Counted from the stretch's first letter, positions 6,276 through 14,567 are shown. The stretch: DNA of 22,418 nt from JANNRW01 sp031401815 (GCA_031401815.1 JANNRW010000297.1:1-22418), one strand, 5' to 3'. Notes: generated by a model not told the origin, from the sequence alone. Made by a program: numbers and translations.

Positions 6276-8294
6276 GTGGCACAGGTGGTTTTTTCCAGCT
6301 GGGGAAGAAATATTATCGATAATCGCAAGGATGGTGAAGGCAAGGATGCGATCTTCCGTCTTCCGGTTGCCCATGACGGCGAGCATCCGATGGCAGCTTT
6401 CATGGGGTGGGATGGTTTCATCGTCTTTGACCCGAGTGTTGATATTCCGGTAATGGCTGCCGAATACATGAAAAGAGTCCAGACTCTTTACTGTTGCGGC
6501 AAATGTACTCCAGGTAAAAAGGGGACAAAGGTTCTTGCCGATCTTCTGGCATCAATCCTTGAAGGGGGCGCAAAAGAGTCTGATCTTGCCATATTTGAAG
6601 ACCTGACAGAACTTCTGAAAAATTGCAAGTGCACACTCTGCCAAAGCTCGACAGTGCCTGTAATGGACGCTGTCCGTTATTACCGCGAAGAGTTTCTGGC
6701 AAGAATAAACAGCGCTGTTTCCAAAGGGAAAGAGCATCGCTTCATACATAAGTATACTGCCCCCTGCCAGGACAAATGCCCTGCGCATATAGATATTCCA
6801 GGCTATATCGAAGCAATCAAGGAGTATCGTTTTGACGAATCTCTGGAGATAATCCGCGACAATATGCCTCTTCCGTCTGTCTGCGGACGTGTCTGCCCAC
6901 ACCCGTGCGAAACAGCCTGCCGCCGAAAGAACGTCGATGAGCCGATCAGCATAATGGTGCTGAAACGATCAGCTTCTGACTATGAATGGCAGCATCAGGC
7001 AACCCCGCCCATGCAGCCGAAAGCCCGAAAAGAGAAGAGTGTCGCCATTGTCGGTGCCGGCCCTGCCGGGCTTGCAGCAGCATACTACCTAGCGCTGGAA
7101 GGCTACCCCTGCACCATCTATGAAGCCCTTCCCGAAGGGTTTGGCGGCGGGATGATAGCCGTAGGAATCCCTTCGTACCGTATGCCTCGCCACACTCTTC
7201 AGCGAGATATCGATATCATCGCCTCCATGGGGGTAGAGATTATCTATGATACCCGCATCGGCAAGGATATTTCGCTGGCCGAACTCAAAGAGAAGTTTGA
7301 CGCAGTACTGCTCGCCCCAGGAGCCCACCGATCAAAACCGATGGGGGTCGAGGGTGAAGACGCCGGCTACAAGGGGTTTCTTAAGGGGGGGATAGATTTC
7401 CTTCGTGAAGCTTACATGGGTAAACCGACCGGGATGGGTAAAAAAGTTGTTGTTGTTGGTGGCGGCAACACTGCCATCGACTGTGTCAGGGTCGCCCTGC
7501 GAGAAGGTGCGGAGCTCTCCTGCCTTGTTTATCGCCGCTCCCGCAAGGAGATGCCTGCGGATGTCTGGGAAGTGGATGGAGCTGATGAAGAAGGGGTACA
7601 TTTCGAATTCCAGGTCTTGCCGACAAGGGTTCTAGCCGATGAGAGCGGTCAGATCACCGGTGTAGAGTGCGTCAGGATGGCTCTTGGCGAGCCTGACGCT
7701 TCAGGACGGAGACGGCCCGAACCTATGGCCGGAAGCGAATTTGTCATCGAATGCGATACTGTCATCCCGGCAATAGGGCAGGATCCTGATCTCTCCTTCA
7801 TACCGCCGGACTCAGGGATTGACATTACAAAGTGGAATACAGTTGTAACAAAATTTGTACCCCTCAAAGGGGCGGATGGCAAGGGGCTTAAAGATGGCAT
7901 GGGGAACGAGCTCGCCCGTACCCTGATTACAGATCTTGACGGTGTTTTCGCCAGCGGCGATGCAGAGATCGGGCCGCTTACAGTCGTAGCCTGCGTAGGC
8001 AATGCCCACAGGGCAGCGCGGGTCATCCAGCGGTGGCTTGAAGAGGGGAAGGCTTACATCACGGATGATGAGTTGATGGAAGATATTCTCAGCTACCTCC
8101 CTGTTTATGACAAAAACGAACAGGTTCCCTGGCTTGACTCGGCAAAGCGGGCGCACCAGGCTGAGATACATGGCAAGGAGCGGGCAAGCAGGGGAAACTA
8201 TCAGGAAGTTGAACTCGGCTTTAACAACAAGCAGGCTGTTGCAGAGGCAGAGAGATGTTTGCGATGCTATCGAATGGCAATGGCTGCAGTTTAA
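6276..8294 (+). CDS. sfrB: NADPH oxidoreductase beta subunit, SfrB-like (NuoF-tail/GltD fusion)
   Basis: A 672-residue flavin and iron-sulfur protein matching the smaller subunit of the Geobacter soluble NADPH oxidoreductase SfrAB, first purified as an Fe(III) reductase and later linked to NADPH/acetate metabolism. An N-terminal part (about 60-130) resembles the iron-sulfur end of NuoF: YCCGKCTPGKKGT with C73, C74 and C77, then C117, C119 and C122. Next is a GltD-type domain: C164, C168, C203, C207, C211 and C215 for two 4Fe-4S clusters, the FAD motif GAGPAG (260-265) and the NADPH motif GGGNTA (395-400) followed by YRRSRKEMPA. A CLRC motif lies at the C-terminal end. Start is the GTG at 6276 with GGAGG five bases upstream. 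It would take electrons from NADPH and pass them to SfrA, encoded 139 bases downstream. GltD or NfnB homology explains part of it, but the pairing favours SfrB. Confidence 0.88.
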   Translation: MAQVVFSSWGRNIIDNRKDGEGKDAIFRLPVAHDGEHPMAAFMGWDGFIVFDPSVDIPVMAAEYMKRVQTLYCCGKCTPGKKGTKVLADLLASILEGGAKESDLAIFEDLTELLKNCKCTLCQSSTVPVMDAVRYYREEFLARINSAVSKGKEHRFIHKYTAPCQDKCPAHIDIPGYIEAIKEYRFDESLEIIRDNMPLPSVCGRVCPHPCETACRRKNVDEPISIMVLKRSASDYEWQHQATPPMQPKARKEKSVAIVGAGPAGLAAAYYLALEGYPCTIYEALPEGFGGGMIAVGIPSYRMPRHTLQRDIDIIASMGVEIIYDTRIGKDISLAELKEKFDAVLLAPGAHRSKPMGVEGEDAGYKGFLKGGIDFLREAYMGKPTGMGKKVVVVGGGNTAIDCVRVALREGAELSCLVYRRSRKEMPADVWEVDGADEEGVHFEFQVLPTRVLADESGQITGVECVRMALGEPDASGRRRPEPMAGSEFVIECDTVIPAIGQDPDLSFIPPDSGIDITKWNTVVTKFVPLKGADGKGLKDGMGNELARTLITDLDGVFASGDAEIGPLTVVACVGNAHRAARVIQRWLEEGKAYITDDELMEDILSYLPVYDKNEQVPWLDSAKRAHQAEIHGKERASRGNYQEVELGFNNKQAVAEAERCLRCYRMAMAAV

Positions 8295-8300
8295 AAAAAC

Positions 8301-8412
8301 AGGCTTTTGGCATTAGGTTTTAGGCATTAGGCTTCAGGCTTTTGGCACTTTGCATCAGGAATAAGGTTTCCCAGATCACAGAGCCCCGAGCCCAGAGCCC
8401 CGAGCCCAGAGC
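8301..8412. repeat. Array of sixteen degenerate 7-base repeats between sfrB and sfrA
   Basis: From 8301 the sequence reads in strict steps of seven: AGGCTTT, TGGCATT, AGGTTTT, AGGCATT, AGGCTTC, AGGCTTT, TGGCACT and so on, drifting by 8385 into alternating CCCGAGC and CCAGAGC. It fills almost the whole gap between the two subunit genes and ends nine bases before the sfrA ribosome site. Other gaps in this window hold related seven-base arrays with different units. Confidence 0.85.
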
Positions 8413-8433
8413 CTGATTTCAGGAGTCACATAT

Positions 8434-10845
8434 ATGGTCAGTTTGACGATTGATGGGAAAGATATCACTGTTGCCCCCGGGACAACCATACTTGAAGCTG
8501 CCAGCCAGCTTGAAATAAGGATCCCAACTCTCTGCTGGCTGCAAAAGGTCTCTCCGACCGGTGCCTGCCGGATCTGCGCAGTCGAGATTGAAGGGGTTGA
8601 CCGCCCGATGACAGCCTGCAATACACCGGTGAAAGACGGAATTGTAGTAACTACCCAATCGGAAAAACTGACCCAGATCCGAAAAAAGATAATGGAGCTG
8701 ATGCTGGTAAACCATCCACTGGACTGCCCGGTCTGCGACGCTGGTGGTGAGTGCGACCTACAGGACAACTGCTATGGGCTGGAGGTTGCGAAACAGGAGT
8801 ACTCAGCCAGGCTGGAGCGCCGTCAGATCCGCTATGACTGGAAGCTGCTCGAAAGTGATCCCAATCGCTGTATTCTCTGCGAAAAGTGCGTCAAGGTTGA
8901 CCACGAAATAGTTGGTTGCGATGCGATCAGAATCGTTGACAAAGGGGACGCAACCATCATTGATACGCATGACGGCCAGCCGCTTGACTGTGAATTCTGC
9001 GGCAACTGCATAGCTGTATGCCCGACCGGCACATTGATCAGCAAACCGTTCAAATTCAAGGGGCGTCCCTGGACATTTGATGTTACAGAGAGCATCTGCC
9101 CGTTCTGCAGCACCGGCTGCCAGATCGAATATCACTCGAAAGATGGCCGCATAGAGCGTGTCACCAGTGATGACAGCAGCTTCAACGAAGGGAACCTCTG
9201 CATCAATGGCCGTTTCGGCTATGCCTACCTTAACTCTCCGGAGCGCTTGAAGTCACCGCTGGTCGATAAGGTAGCAACAACCTGGGAGAGTGCGCTTGAT
9301 GCTGCCGTGACCCGGATAAAAGCGATCACTCCAGGCGCAATGGCAGGCATTGCCTCGCCACGTCTTACCAATGAAGAAAACTTCCTCTTTGCCAGGCTGT
9401 TCAAGGAGGTGATTGGTTCTCCCCACCTTGATTCAGAGGCGCGTTTCGGATTTGCCCCTGTCATTGATACTCTAAAGAGTCGGCTCGGAATTGATGGTGC
9501 CAGTGCAACCATAGACAGAATCGACAACGCTGATGCCATCCTGTTGATAGGCTGCGATCCGGGTGCCGAGTCTAGCGGCGTGGAGTACAGGATCATCAAG
9601 GCTGCAACAAAAAATGACGCAAAACTCGTTGTTGCCAACATGCGCCGGATCAAGCTCAAAAAATTCGCCAACTCTACTCTCCAGTACAGGCCAGGAGGCG
9701 AAGTCGCCCTGCTTGTCGGCATTGCCAAGATCCTCTCTGAAGTAGCAGGTTGCTCTTCAGAGAGCCTGAAGGAGGCTTTTGCCGAAAGTTCGCTTTCTGA
9801 GCTTGCAGAGACCGCCGGAGTGACCGAAGCTGCCCTCAGGGAAGGAGCCGCGCTTCTTGCCGGGAGCAAGAGAGCTGCCATTATCTTCGGAGTTGACATC
9901 ATCCGCAGCAAATTTGCCACAGAAGCTGTCTCAGCGATTGCCAACCTGGCCATTCTGCTTGGAGCAGTCGGCAAGGAGGGTGGAGGAATCTTTCCGATTG
10001 ACGAAAAGAACAACACTCTCGGCATGCTGGAGATGGGGGCAGCCCCTGGTGAAAACGGACTTGATATCAACGGTATTGTTGAAGGGATTGAAAACGGGGC
10101 TATCAAAGGGCTTTACATCCTCGGAAGTAACCCGCTCGGGTCATTTCCTGACAATCGCCGCATCAAAAGAGCGCTGGAAAAGCTTGAGCTTCTGATAGTT
10201 CAGGATATCTGTGCAAACGAGACTACCGGAGTTGCCCATATACTGCTCCCCGGATCAGCCGCAGCCGAAAAGAGCGGCACCTTTACAACACCTGACGGTC
10301 GTGTGCAGTCCCTGCAGCAGGCAATTGCCCCTCCTGCCGGTGCCTGCGCGGATCTCTCCATTCTCGCGGCACTGTATAACGCCCTTGCCGAGAAGTCAGA
10401 CAAGATTACCGTTGAATCAATGACAGCCGAAATCGAGGGGTCAAATCCCCTCTATGCCAGCGCTTCACCACGTCCGACAGATGCTGTTGCCCTCTCCTGC
10501 ATGCCTGTTACCCCCCCAAATCTCCCGACAGCCGGAACAACACTACTGGTAGGGCCTTCCCTTTTCCATAACGGGACATCCACGATCAACTCCGAAAACA
10601 ATCTTACAGTTGCAATAGAGGGTTATATTGAAATATTTCCTGAGGATGCGGCCAGATTTGGAGTAACAGAAGGGACACTCATAACGGTAACTGCAAAAAA
10701 TGGCTCCATAAGGGGCAAGGCAAAACTCTCAGCCAATCTCCAGCCAGGTCTGATCTTTGCCCCTTATCACTTTCCCGAACTTAACGCTGCTGCGCTCCTT
10801 TCCGGAAACAGCAACTGTGTGGCAGTCACTCTGGGCAAGAGCTGA
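8434..10845 (+). CDS. sfrA: NADPH oxidoreductase alpha subunit, SfrA-like (NuoG/molybdopterin family)
   Basis: An 803-residue multi-cluster protein, the predicted partner of SfrB. Visible in order: a 2Fe-2S ferredoxin domain (C34, C45, C48, C62); a NuoG-type cluster H94-x3-C98-x2-C101-x5-C107; two ferredoxin-like 4Fe-4S motifs (C146, C149, C152 and C186, C189, C192, C196, with C162 also nearby); the N-terminal 4Fe-4S of molybdopterin oxidoreductases (C222, C225, C229, C256); then a molybdopterin-type body and a C-terminal dinucleotide-binding-like domain (about 690-800). Formate dehydrogenases have a catalytic Cys or selenocysteine about 40-60 residues after the last of these ligands; here the stretch SEARFGFAP holds none. 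That fits an electron-transfer subunit like NuoG or SfrA rather than a formate dehydrogenase. AGGAG precedes the ATG. A strong terminator follows. Cellular site is probably cytoplasm, as no signal peptide or membrane segment is seen. Confidence 0.88.
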   Translation: MVSLTIDGKDITVAPGTTILEAASQLEIRIPTLCWLQKVSPTGACRICAVEIEGVDRPMTACNTPVKDGIVVTTQSEKLTQIRKKIMELMLVNHPLDCPVCDAGGECDLQDNCYGLEVAKQEYSARLERRQIRYDWKLLESDPNRCILCEKCVKVDHEIVGCDAIRIVDKGDATIIDTHDGQPLDCEFCGNCIAVCPTGTLISKPFKFKGRPWTFDVTESICPFCSTGCQIEYHSKDGRIERVTSDDSSFNEGNLCINGRFGYAYLNSPERLKSPLVDKVATTWESALDAAVTRIKAITPGAMAGIASPRLTNEENFLFARLFKEVIGSPHLDSEARFGFAPVIDTLKSRLGIDGASATIDRIDNADAILLIGCDPGAESSGVEYRIIKAATKNDAKLVVANMRRIKLKKFANSTLQYRPGGEVALLVGIAKILSEVAGCSSESLKEAFAESSLSELAETAGVTEAALREGAALLAGSKRAAIIFGVDIIRSKFATEAVSAIANLAILLGAVGKEGGGIFPIDEKNNTLGMLEMGAAPGENGLDINGIVEGIENGAIKGLYILGSNPLGSFPDNRRIKRALEKLELLIVQDICANETTGVAHILLPGSAAAEKSGTFTTPDGRVQSLQQAIAPPAGACADLSILAALYNALAEKSDKITVESMTAEIEGSNPLYASASPRPTDAVALSCMPVTPPNLPTAGTTLLVGPSLFHNGTSTINSENNLTVAIEGYIEIFPEDAARFGVTEGTLITVTAKNGSIRGKAKLSANLQPGLIFAPYHFPELNAAALLSGNSNCVAVTLGKS

Positions 10846-10923
10846 AAATACGCTCAAGATTTTATGAGCATTTCAGGGTTTATCCGCTGTTATCAGCCTT
10901 TATCTGTGGCTGATTCCGTTATT

Positions 10924-10961
10924 AAAAAAGCCCTCTGACACTACTGTCAGAGGGCTTTTTT
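10924..10961. terminator. Bidirectional terminator between sfrA and the chemotaxis receptor gene
   Basis: A perfect 17-base-pair inverted repeat: AAAAAAGCCCTCTGACA (10924-10940) and its complement (10945-10961) around the loop CTAC. The 11-bp core flanked by A6 and T6 gives a T run on either strand, so it can end both convergent genes. Confidence 0.95.
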
Positions 10962-10991
10962 GTTAACATTGCGCAGAGCCAATACTCCTCC

Positions 10992-13226
10992 CTACATTGA
11001 ATAACCTACCCTGAACGCGCCCCAGTGCTCACCCGCGACATATACCGGCGCTGAAATATCCCACATCTTTTCACCTGTATCCCTGTTGTAAGCCTGCACC
11101 AGTACATCTTCCAGATTCTGAGCCGCAGCCAACCCTACAGGATCATTAAAAAGCCTCTTTGTCCGGTTGTTCACCTTGTCAATTTCCGGATTACCTGTAA
11201 GCGGTTTGCTGTATTTTGTATTGTGGGTAGGGAGATAGCCGTTTCTGTCAACCAGAACCGCAAAAAACAGCTGGTCATCAGCAACAAGATAGTCATCCAG
11301 AAGTTTCTGGAAATTCAGATCAGTGAAGGAATCATAGGCAGTATGATATTTCTGGGGATAGGTGCCCGGAATCGGAACATAGTCAGTGTCAAAGAGCTGC
11401 TCTTTGGTCAGAGACCCTGCTTCGAGCGCATCTGAAAGAAGTTTTGCCATGACTACAGATCCTTCCAGAACATGTTTTTTCCCTTTTTCCTGGATCTCCT
11501 CCTCAACAATATGCCGGAGCTGTTCCGTGAGTTGAGTAATATCCGTAATTGCCCGCTCTGTCTCCTGCGCTCTATCTGCCGCACTATGCGCCACATCACG
11601 CACTTCGTTCATTGTCTCGGCTATCTGCTGGCAGGCTGCTGTCTGCTGCCTGGTGGAGAGAGTGATCTCCCTTGCCGCATTGGTCGTACTGTCAACTACC
11701 TTGATAAGCTTGGCAAAGGATCTGTCCACATTATCGACTAGTCCACTCGCCTTCTCAACAGCCTTGCTCCCCTCCTCGGTAACGATTATGGTCAGGTTTG
11801 TGGCAGAACGGATCTCTTCTATCAACACCCTTATCTCTTGCGTTGCATCAACAGTACGCTCGGCCAGCCGCCGCACCTCCTTGGCAACCGCTGAGAAACG
11901 CTTTCCATACTCTCCGGCACCCGCAGACTCAATGGCAGCATTTAGAGCCAGAAGATTTGTCTGATCGCTTATGGCATCAATAATTTCGATAATACCGCCG
12001 ATACGCTGACTATCCTCGCCGAGCCGCAGCATGCTTTCGGCAATCTGCTGCACCTGTTTCTGAAGAATCGCCATACCCTCTATTGCCGCACCTACATCTT
12101 TTGACCCGGTCAGACAGGTTCTGCTCGCATCATCTGCACACTCCTCGACAAAGCGGGCGTTTTCCATGATTTGCCTGGCTGTGATTGCTACCTCTTCCGC
12201 AGTTGTTGTAAGCTGTTGCACTGCAGTTGCCTGCTCTGTTGCAGCAACAGACTGCTCCACTGCTATCGATTTAATTTTGCCGGATGTGCCGGCAAGCTGG
12301 AAAACCGCACCCTTTATGGTCAGGAAAAGACGTTTGCTCTTGTCAATTTCACCTCTCAGATTTCTTACAATAGTGGTTGTCATCCGGTTGAACGCAGCTG
12401 CAAGAGTACCTATCTCATCGCTGCTCTCCACGGATATCTCCTCTTCCAGTTTGCCATCAGCTATCCGTTTTGCAGAAGATGTCAAGGCGTGCAGCGGCCT
12501 GATCATGATAGAGACAACAGCAATGATAGTCACGCAGGAGAGGATGAGAAGAATCAGCATTGCGCCGATTATCTGGTATTTCAGTTCGCTGACCTTTTTT
12601 TCGATCTTGGTCAGTGAAAATCCGACCCGGTATCCCCCCCAATGCTTCCCTTTAACATAAACAGGGGCAGAGACATCCCACATGTTTTCGCCGGAGTCCT
12701 TCGTGTAAGTCTGCTTGAATGTCTCCAGAACATTGCGTGCCGCAACAACCCCGACGGTATCGTTCTTAATGCTTTTTGAAAGGCTGAACTCCCTGTCTTT
12801 TTCGAGGTCGCCTGTCTGCGGCTGAGAAAATTTCGTGTTATGAGACGGGATATAGGAGTTTCGATCTACCAGATAGGCATATGCTACATCCTCATCCTTG
12901 AAGAAGGCATCTTCTATGAAAGGGATAACCTTGTCCAGATATGCATCATATTTTGTCCTGAACTTGGGGGGGTTGGAGCCCGGAACCGGTACGTAGGCTG
13001 TGTCAAAAATCTCCTCCAGGGTAAACTTCCTGTCATTAACCGCCTCGGTCAGGACTCGCTCCATGCTTGCAGCCCCTGTTATGGCCAAAGCTCTCCCCTT
13101 GGCAAAAAGGTTCGCATACATGTTTGCACTGCGCCAGTTGACAAAGTAGACCGTAAATATTGACATGATGAAGATCATGACCAGAATCAGAATACCTACA
13201 ATTTTTACCGAGAGCCTTTTTGTCAT
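10992..13226 (-). CDS. Methyl-accepting chemotaxis protein with duplicated sensor domain
   Basis: A 744-residue receptor. Membrane segments lie at about 8-30 and 218-242, enclosing an extracytoplasmic sensor (about 44-204). A HAMP domain (about 243-295) leads to the methyl-accepting coiled coil and signalling tip at 411-445 (IIDAISDQTNLLALNAAIE then SAGAGEYGKRFSAVAKEV), which contacts CheA/CheW. After the coiled coil a second sensor-like domain (about 586-744) ends the protein. It closely resembles the first: DRNSYIPSHNTKF at 121-133 pairs with DRNGYLPTHNTKY at 660-672, and MWDVSAPVYVKGKHWGGYR at 182-200 pairs with MWDISAPVYVAGEHWGAFR at 721-739. The second copy has no membrane segment after it and must be cytoplasmic. 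No CxxCH haem motif is present. I start at the ATG at 13226, preceded by GGGGAGAAGG; upstream in-frame starts at 13244 and 13292 lack ribosome sites. Ligand unknown. Confidence 0.95.
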   Translation of the reverse strand: MTKRLSVKIVGILILVMIFIMSIFTVYFVNWRSANMYANLFAKGRALAITGAASMERVLTEAVNDRKFTLEEIFDTAYVPVPGSNPPKFRTKYDAYLDKVIPFIEDAFFKDEDVAYAYLVDRNSYIPSHNTKFSQPQTGDLEKDREFSLSKSIKNDTVGVVAARNVLETFKQTYTKDSGENMWDVSAPVYVKGKHWGGYRVGFSLTKIEKKVSELKYQIIGAMLILLILSCVTIIAVVSIMIRPLHALTSSAKRIADGKLEEEISVESSDEIGTLAAAFNRMTTTIVRNLRGEIDKSKRLFLTIKGAVFQLAGTSGKIKSIAVEQSVAATEQATAVQQLTTTAEEVAITARQIMENARFVEECADDASRTCLTGSKDVGAAIEGMAILQKQVQQIAESMLRLGEDSQRIGGIIEIIDAISDQTNLLALNAAIESAGAGEYGKRFSAVAKEVRRLAERTVDATQEIRVLIEEIRSATNLTIIVTEEGSKAVEKASGLVDNVDRSFAKLIKVVDSTTNAAREITLSTRQQTAACQQIAETMNEVRDVAHSAADRAQETERAITDITQLTEQLRHIVEEEIQEKGKKHVLEGSVVMAKLLSDALEAGSLTKEQLFDTDYVPIPGTYPQKYHTAYDSFTDLNFQKLLDDYLVADDQLFFAVLVDRNGYLPTHNTKYSKPLTGNPEIDKVNNRTKRLFNDPVGLAAAQNLEDVLVQAYNRDTGEKMWDISAPVYVAGEHWGAFRVGYSM

Positions 13227-13263
13227 CCTTCTCCCCTGAAGCATGTCAAAGCAAAAGTAGTAG

Positions 13264-13292
13264 TTTAAAACGTATAACAAAACATTAGACAA
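13264..13292 (-). promoter_or_regulatory. Possible promoter of the chemotaxis receptor gene
   Basis: On the minus strand: TTGTCT (13292-13287), 17 bases, TTTAAA (13269-13264), about 40 bases before the chosen ATG. Both boxes are partial matches in an AT-rich stretch, so chance is possible. Confidence 0.35.
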
Positions 13293-13297
13293 GTAAA

Positions 13298-13349
13298 TAA
13301 AATAGCGTTACAACCACAAACGCAATATTTGCAAGTATGCGCTATTTTA
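13298..13349. promoter_or_regulatory. Widely spaced inverted repeat upstream of the receptor gene
   Basis: Perfect 10-base arms TAAAATAGCG (13298-13307) and CGCTATTTTA (13340-13349) lie immediately upstream of the possible promoter. Between them is a smaller palindrome, GCAATATTTGC (13322-13332). No T run follows in either direction. A regulator binding site is a reasonable guess. Confidence 0.4.
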
Positions 13350-13434
13350 ATTAATGTTATTATGCTTTACAAATAAAACAGTATGATAATAACCGTAATT
13401 ATGCTTATTGAATTAACCTGAAAACGGCAGTTGC

Positions 13435-13577
13435 GCCACAGAGACACTGAGACACAGATGAAATCACAGAGCTTCTTTACTGTTCAAAGCATAACCTGAA
13501 AGGTGAAAATGATTTGAACCGCTTTCATGGCCTAACCCTTTGTAATACTTATCTCCGTGTCTCTGTGTCTCTGTGGC
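13435..13577. repeat. Convergent inverted arms of an octamer-like repeat
   Basis: The left arm, beginning CCACAGAGACACTGAGACAC (13436 on), and the right arm, ending GTGTCTCTGTGGC (to 13577), are inverted copies, about 22 of 26 positions matching, separated by about 90 bases of unique sequence. The arms have a short internal period of about eight bases. This is a non-coding dispersed-repeat type; no gene is seen from 13293 to 13689. Confidence 0.7.
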
Positions 13578-13689
13578 AAATGATTTTTCTAGGTTCAAGA
13601 GACTTAACCCAGTCCTTTTATCGAAAAACTGGCAATAGCATTGATGATGTGCTAGTTTTACCCAGCAAGTTACTTATTGGAGTCAATTC

Positions 13690-14526
13690 ATGCAACAAAA
13701 AAAACAGCTTGGATCGCTTTTGGTTGAGGCTGGCATCATTTCGCTGAAAACTCTGGAAAGAGCGCTGGAGCGTCAGAAAGGGAGCGGCAAACGTCTGGGT
13801 ACGGTTTTCGAAGAGATGGGGGTCATCACTGAAACCGAACTTGTAGACGCAATAGCCAGCCAGTTTGGATTCAAGACCGTAAAAGGATTTGCCGGGTACT
13901 CCTTCCCTCATAACATTCTTTCATATGTCCATGAAGACATGGCGATCCAGAAAGTCATCTTCCCTCTGAAAATTCATGAAGGGATGCTTGCTCTTGCTGT
14001 TACAGACCCCTTTGATAACGATACATTTGACTATCTTGCAAAAAAGACCGGAATGCAGATACTTCCGATACTCTCCACAAGAAAGGAGATCATGGCTGCT
14101 ATTTCGGCTCACTATCTGAGAACCAGTGAAGATACAAGCGGCAGGCTGAAGATACTGATAGTTGATGACTCCCCGGCTGTTACGGCGATTATAGCTGCCG
14201 CACTGACCAGGGAAGGGTACTCTGTTACAGAAGCAGTTGATGGTATTGATGGGCTTAAACATGCCATTGCAAATAAACCGGATCTTGTCATATGTGACTC
14301 CGTAATGCCCCGCATGGACGGATTTGGCTTTCTGAGGGCACTGCGAGCCAACAGTGAAACAGCAAACATACCAGCCATTCTCCTTACATCCAAAGCCAGC
14401 GGAGAGGACGAGCAGAGAGCATTTGACGCCGGATTTCTCGACTTCATACCAAAACCTGTTCAGCCTATCAGAATCATTTCAAGAGTAAAGCACGCCTTCA
14501 AAATGATAGATGCGATGAAAAAATGA
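13690..14526 (+). CDS. MshEN (cyclic di-GMP type) domain fused to a receiver domain
   Basis: A 278-residue soluble protein. Residues 6-58 match the MshEN pattern of PilB/GspE N-termini: two 24-residue motifs, QLGSLLVEAGIISLKTLERA onward (6-29) and RLGTVFEEMGVITETELVDA onward (35-58), separated by exactly five residues (KGSGK). That layout binds cyclic di-GMP in characterised members; here the first Arg is Gln and the second motif has Phe-Glu at the paired hydrophobic positions. The rest of the T2SSE_N domain runs to about 140. The receiver (about 153-275) has acidic D159 and D160, phospho-acceptor D203 (in VICDSVMPRMDG), T233 and K255 (in FIPKPVQ), so all key residues are present. No output domain follows. 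GGAG sits seven bases before the ATG. It lies divergent from the receptor gene; no histidine kinase is adjacent. Confidence 0.88.
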   Translation: MQQKKQLGSLLVEAGIISLKTLERALERQKGSGKRLGTVFEEMGVITETELVDAIASQFGFKTVKGFAGYSFPHNILSYVHEDMAIQKVIFPLKIHEGMLALAVTDPFDNDTFDYLAKKTGMQILPILSTRKEIMAAISAHYLRTSEDTSGRLKILIVDDSPAVTAIIAAALTREGYSVTEAVDGIDGLKHAIANKPDLVICDSVMPRMDGFGFLRALRANSETANIPAILLTSKASGEDEQRAFDAGFLDFIPKPVQPIRIISRVKHAFKMIDAMKK

Positions 14527-14567
14527 TGGTCGGCCTGTTTCGCAGTTTCCCCCCAGTTTAGGCAGCA

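Noticed and set aside
9225..10106. Long antisense open frame of 293 codons opposite sfrA
   Set aside because: The sfrA frame is rich in recognised motifs; the antisense protein is Ser/Ala-rich low-complexity with no ribosome site or family resemblance.
8434..10845. Assignment as formate dehydrogenase alpha subunit or as NuoG of complex I
   Set aside because: No catalytic Cys or selenocysteine position is filled, and no other nuo genes adjoin; the partner gene is the NADPH-binding SfrB-like protein.
13626..13650. Possible sigma-54 promoter (TGGCAATAGCATTGAT) before the MshEN-receiver gene
   Set aside because: The GG and GC pairs are not at the required 10-base spacing; the downstream GC is replaced by GA.
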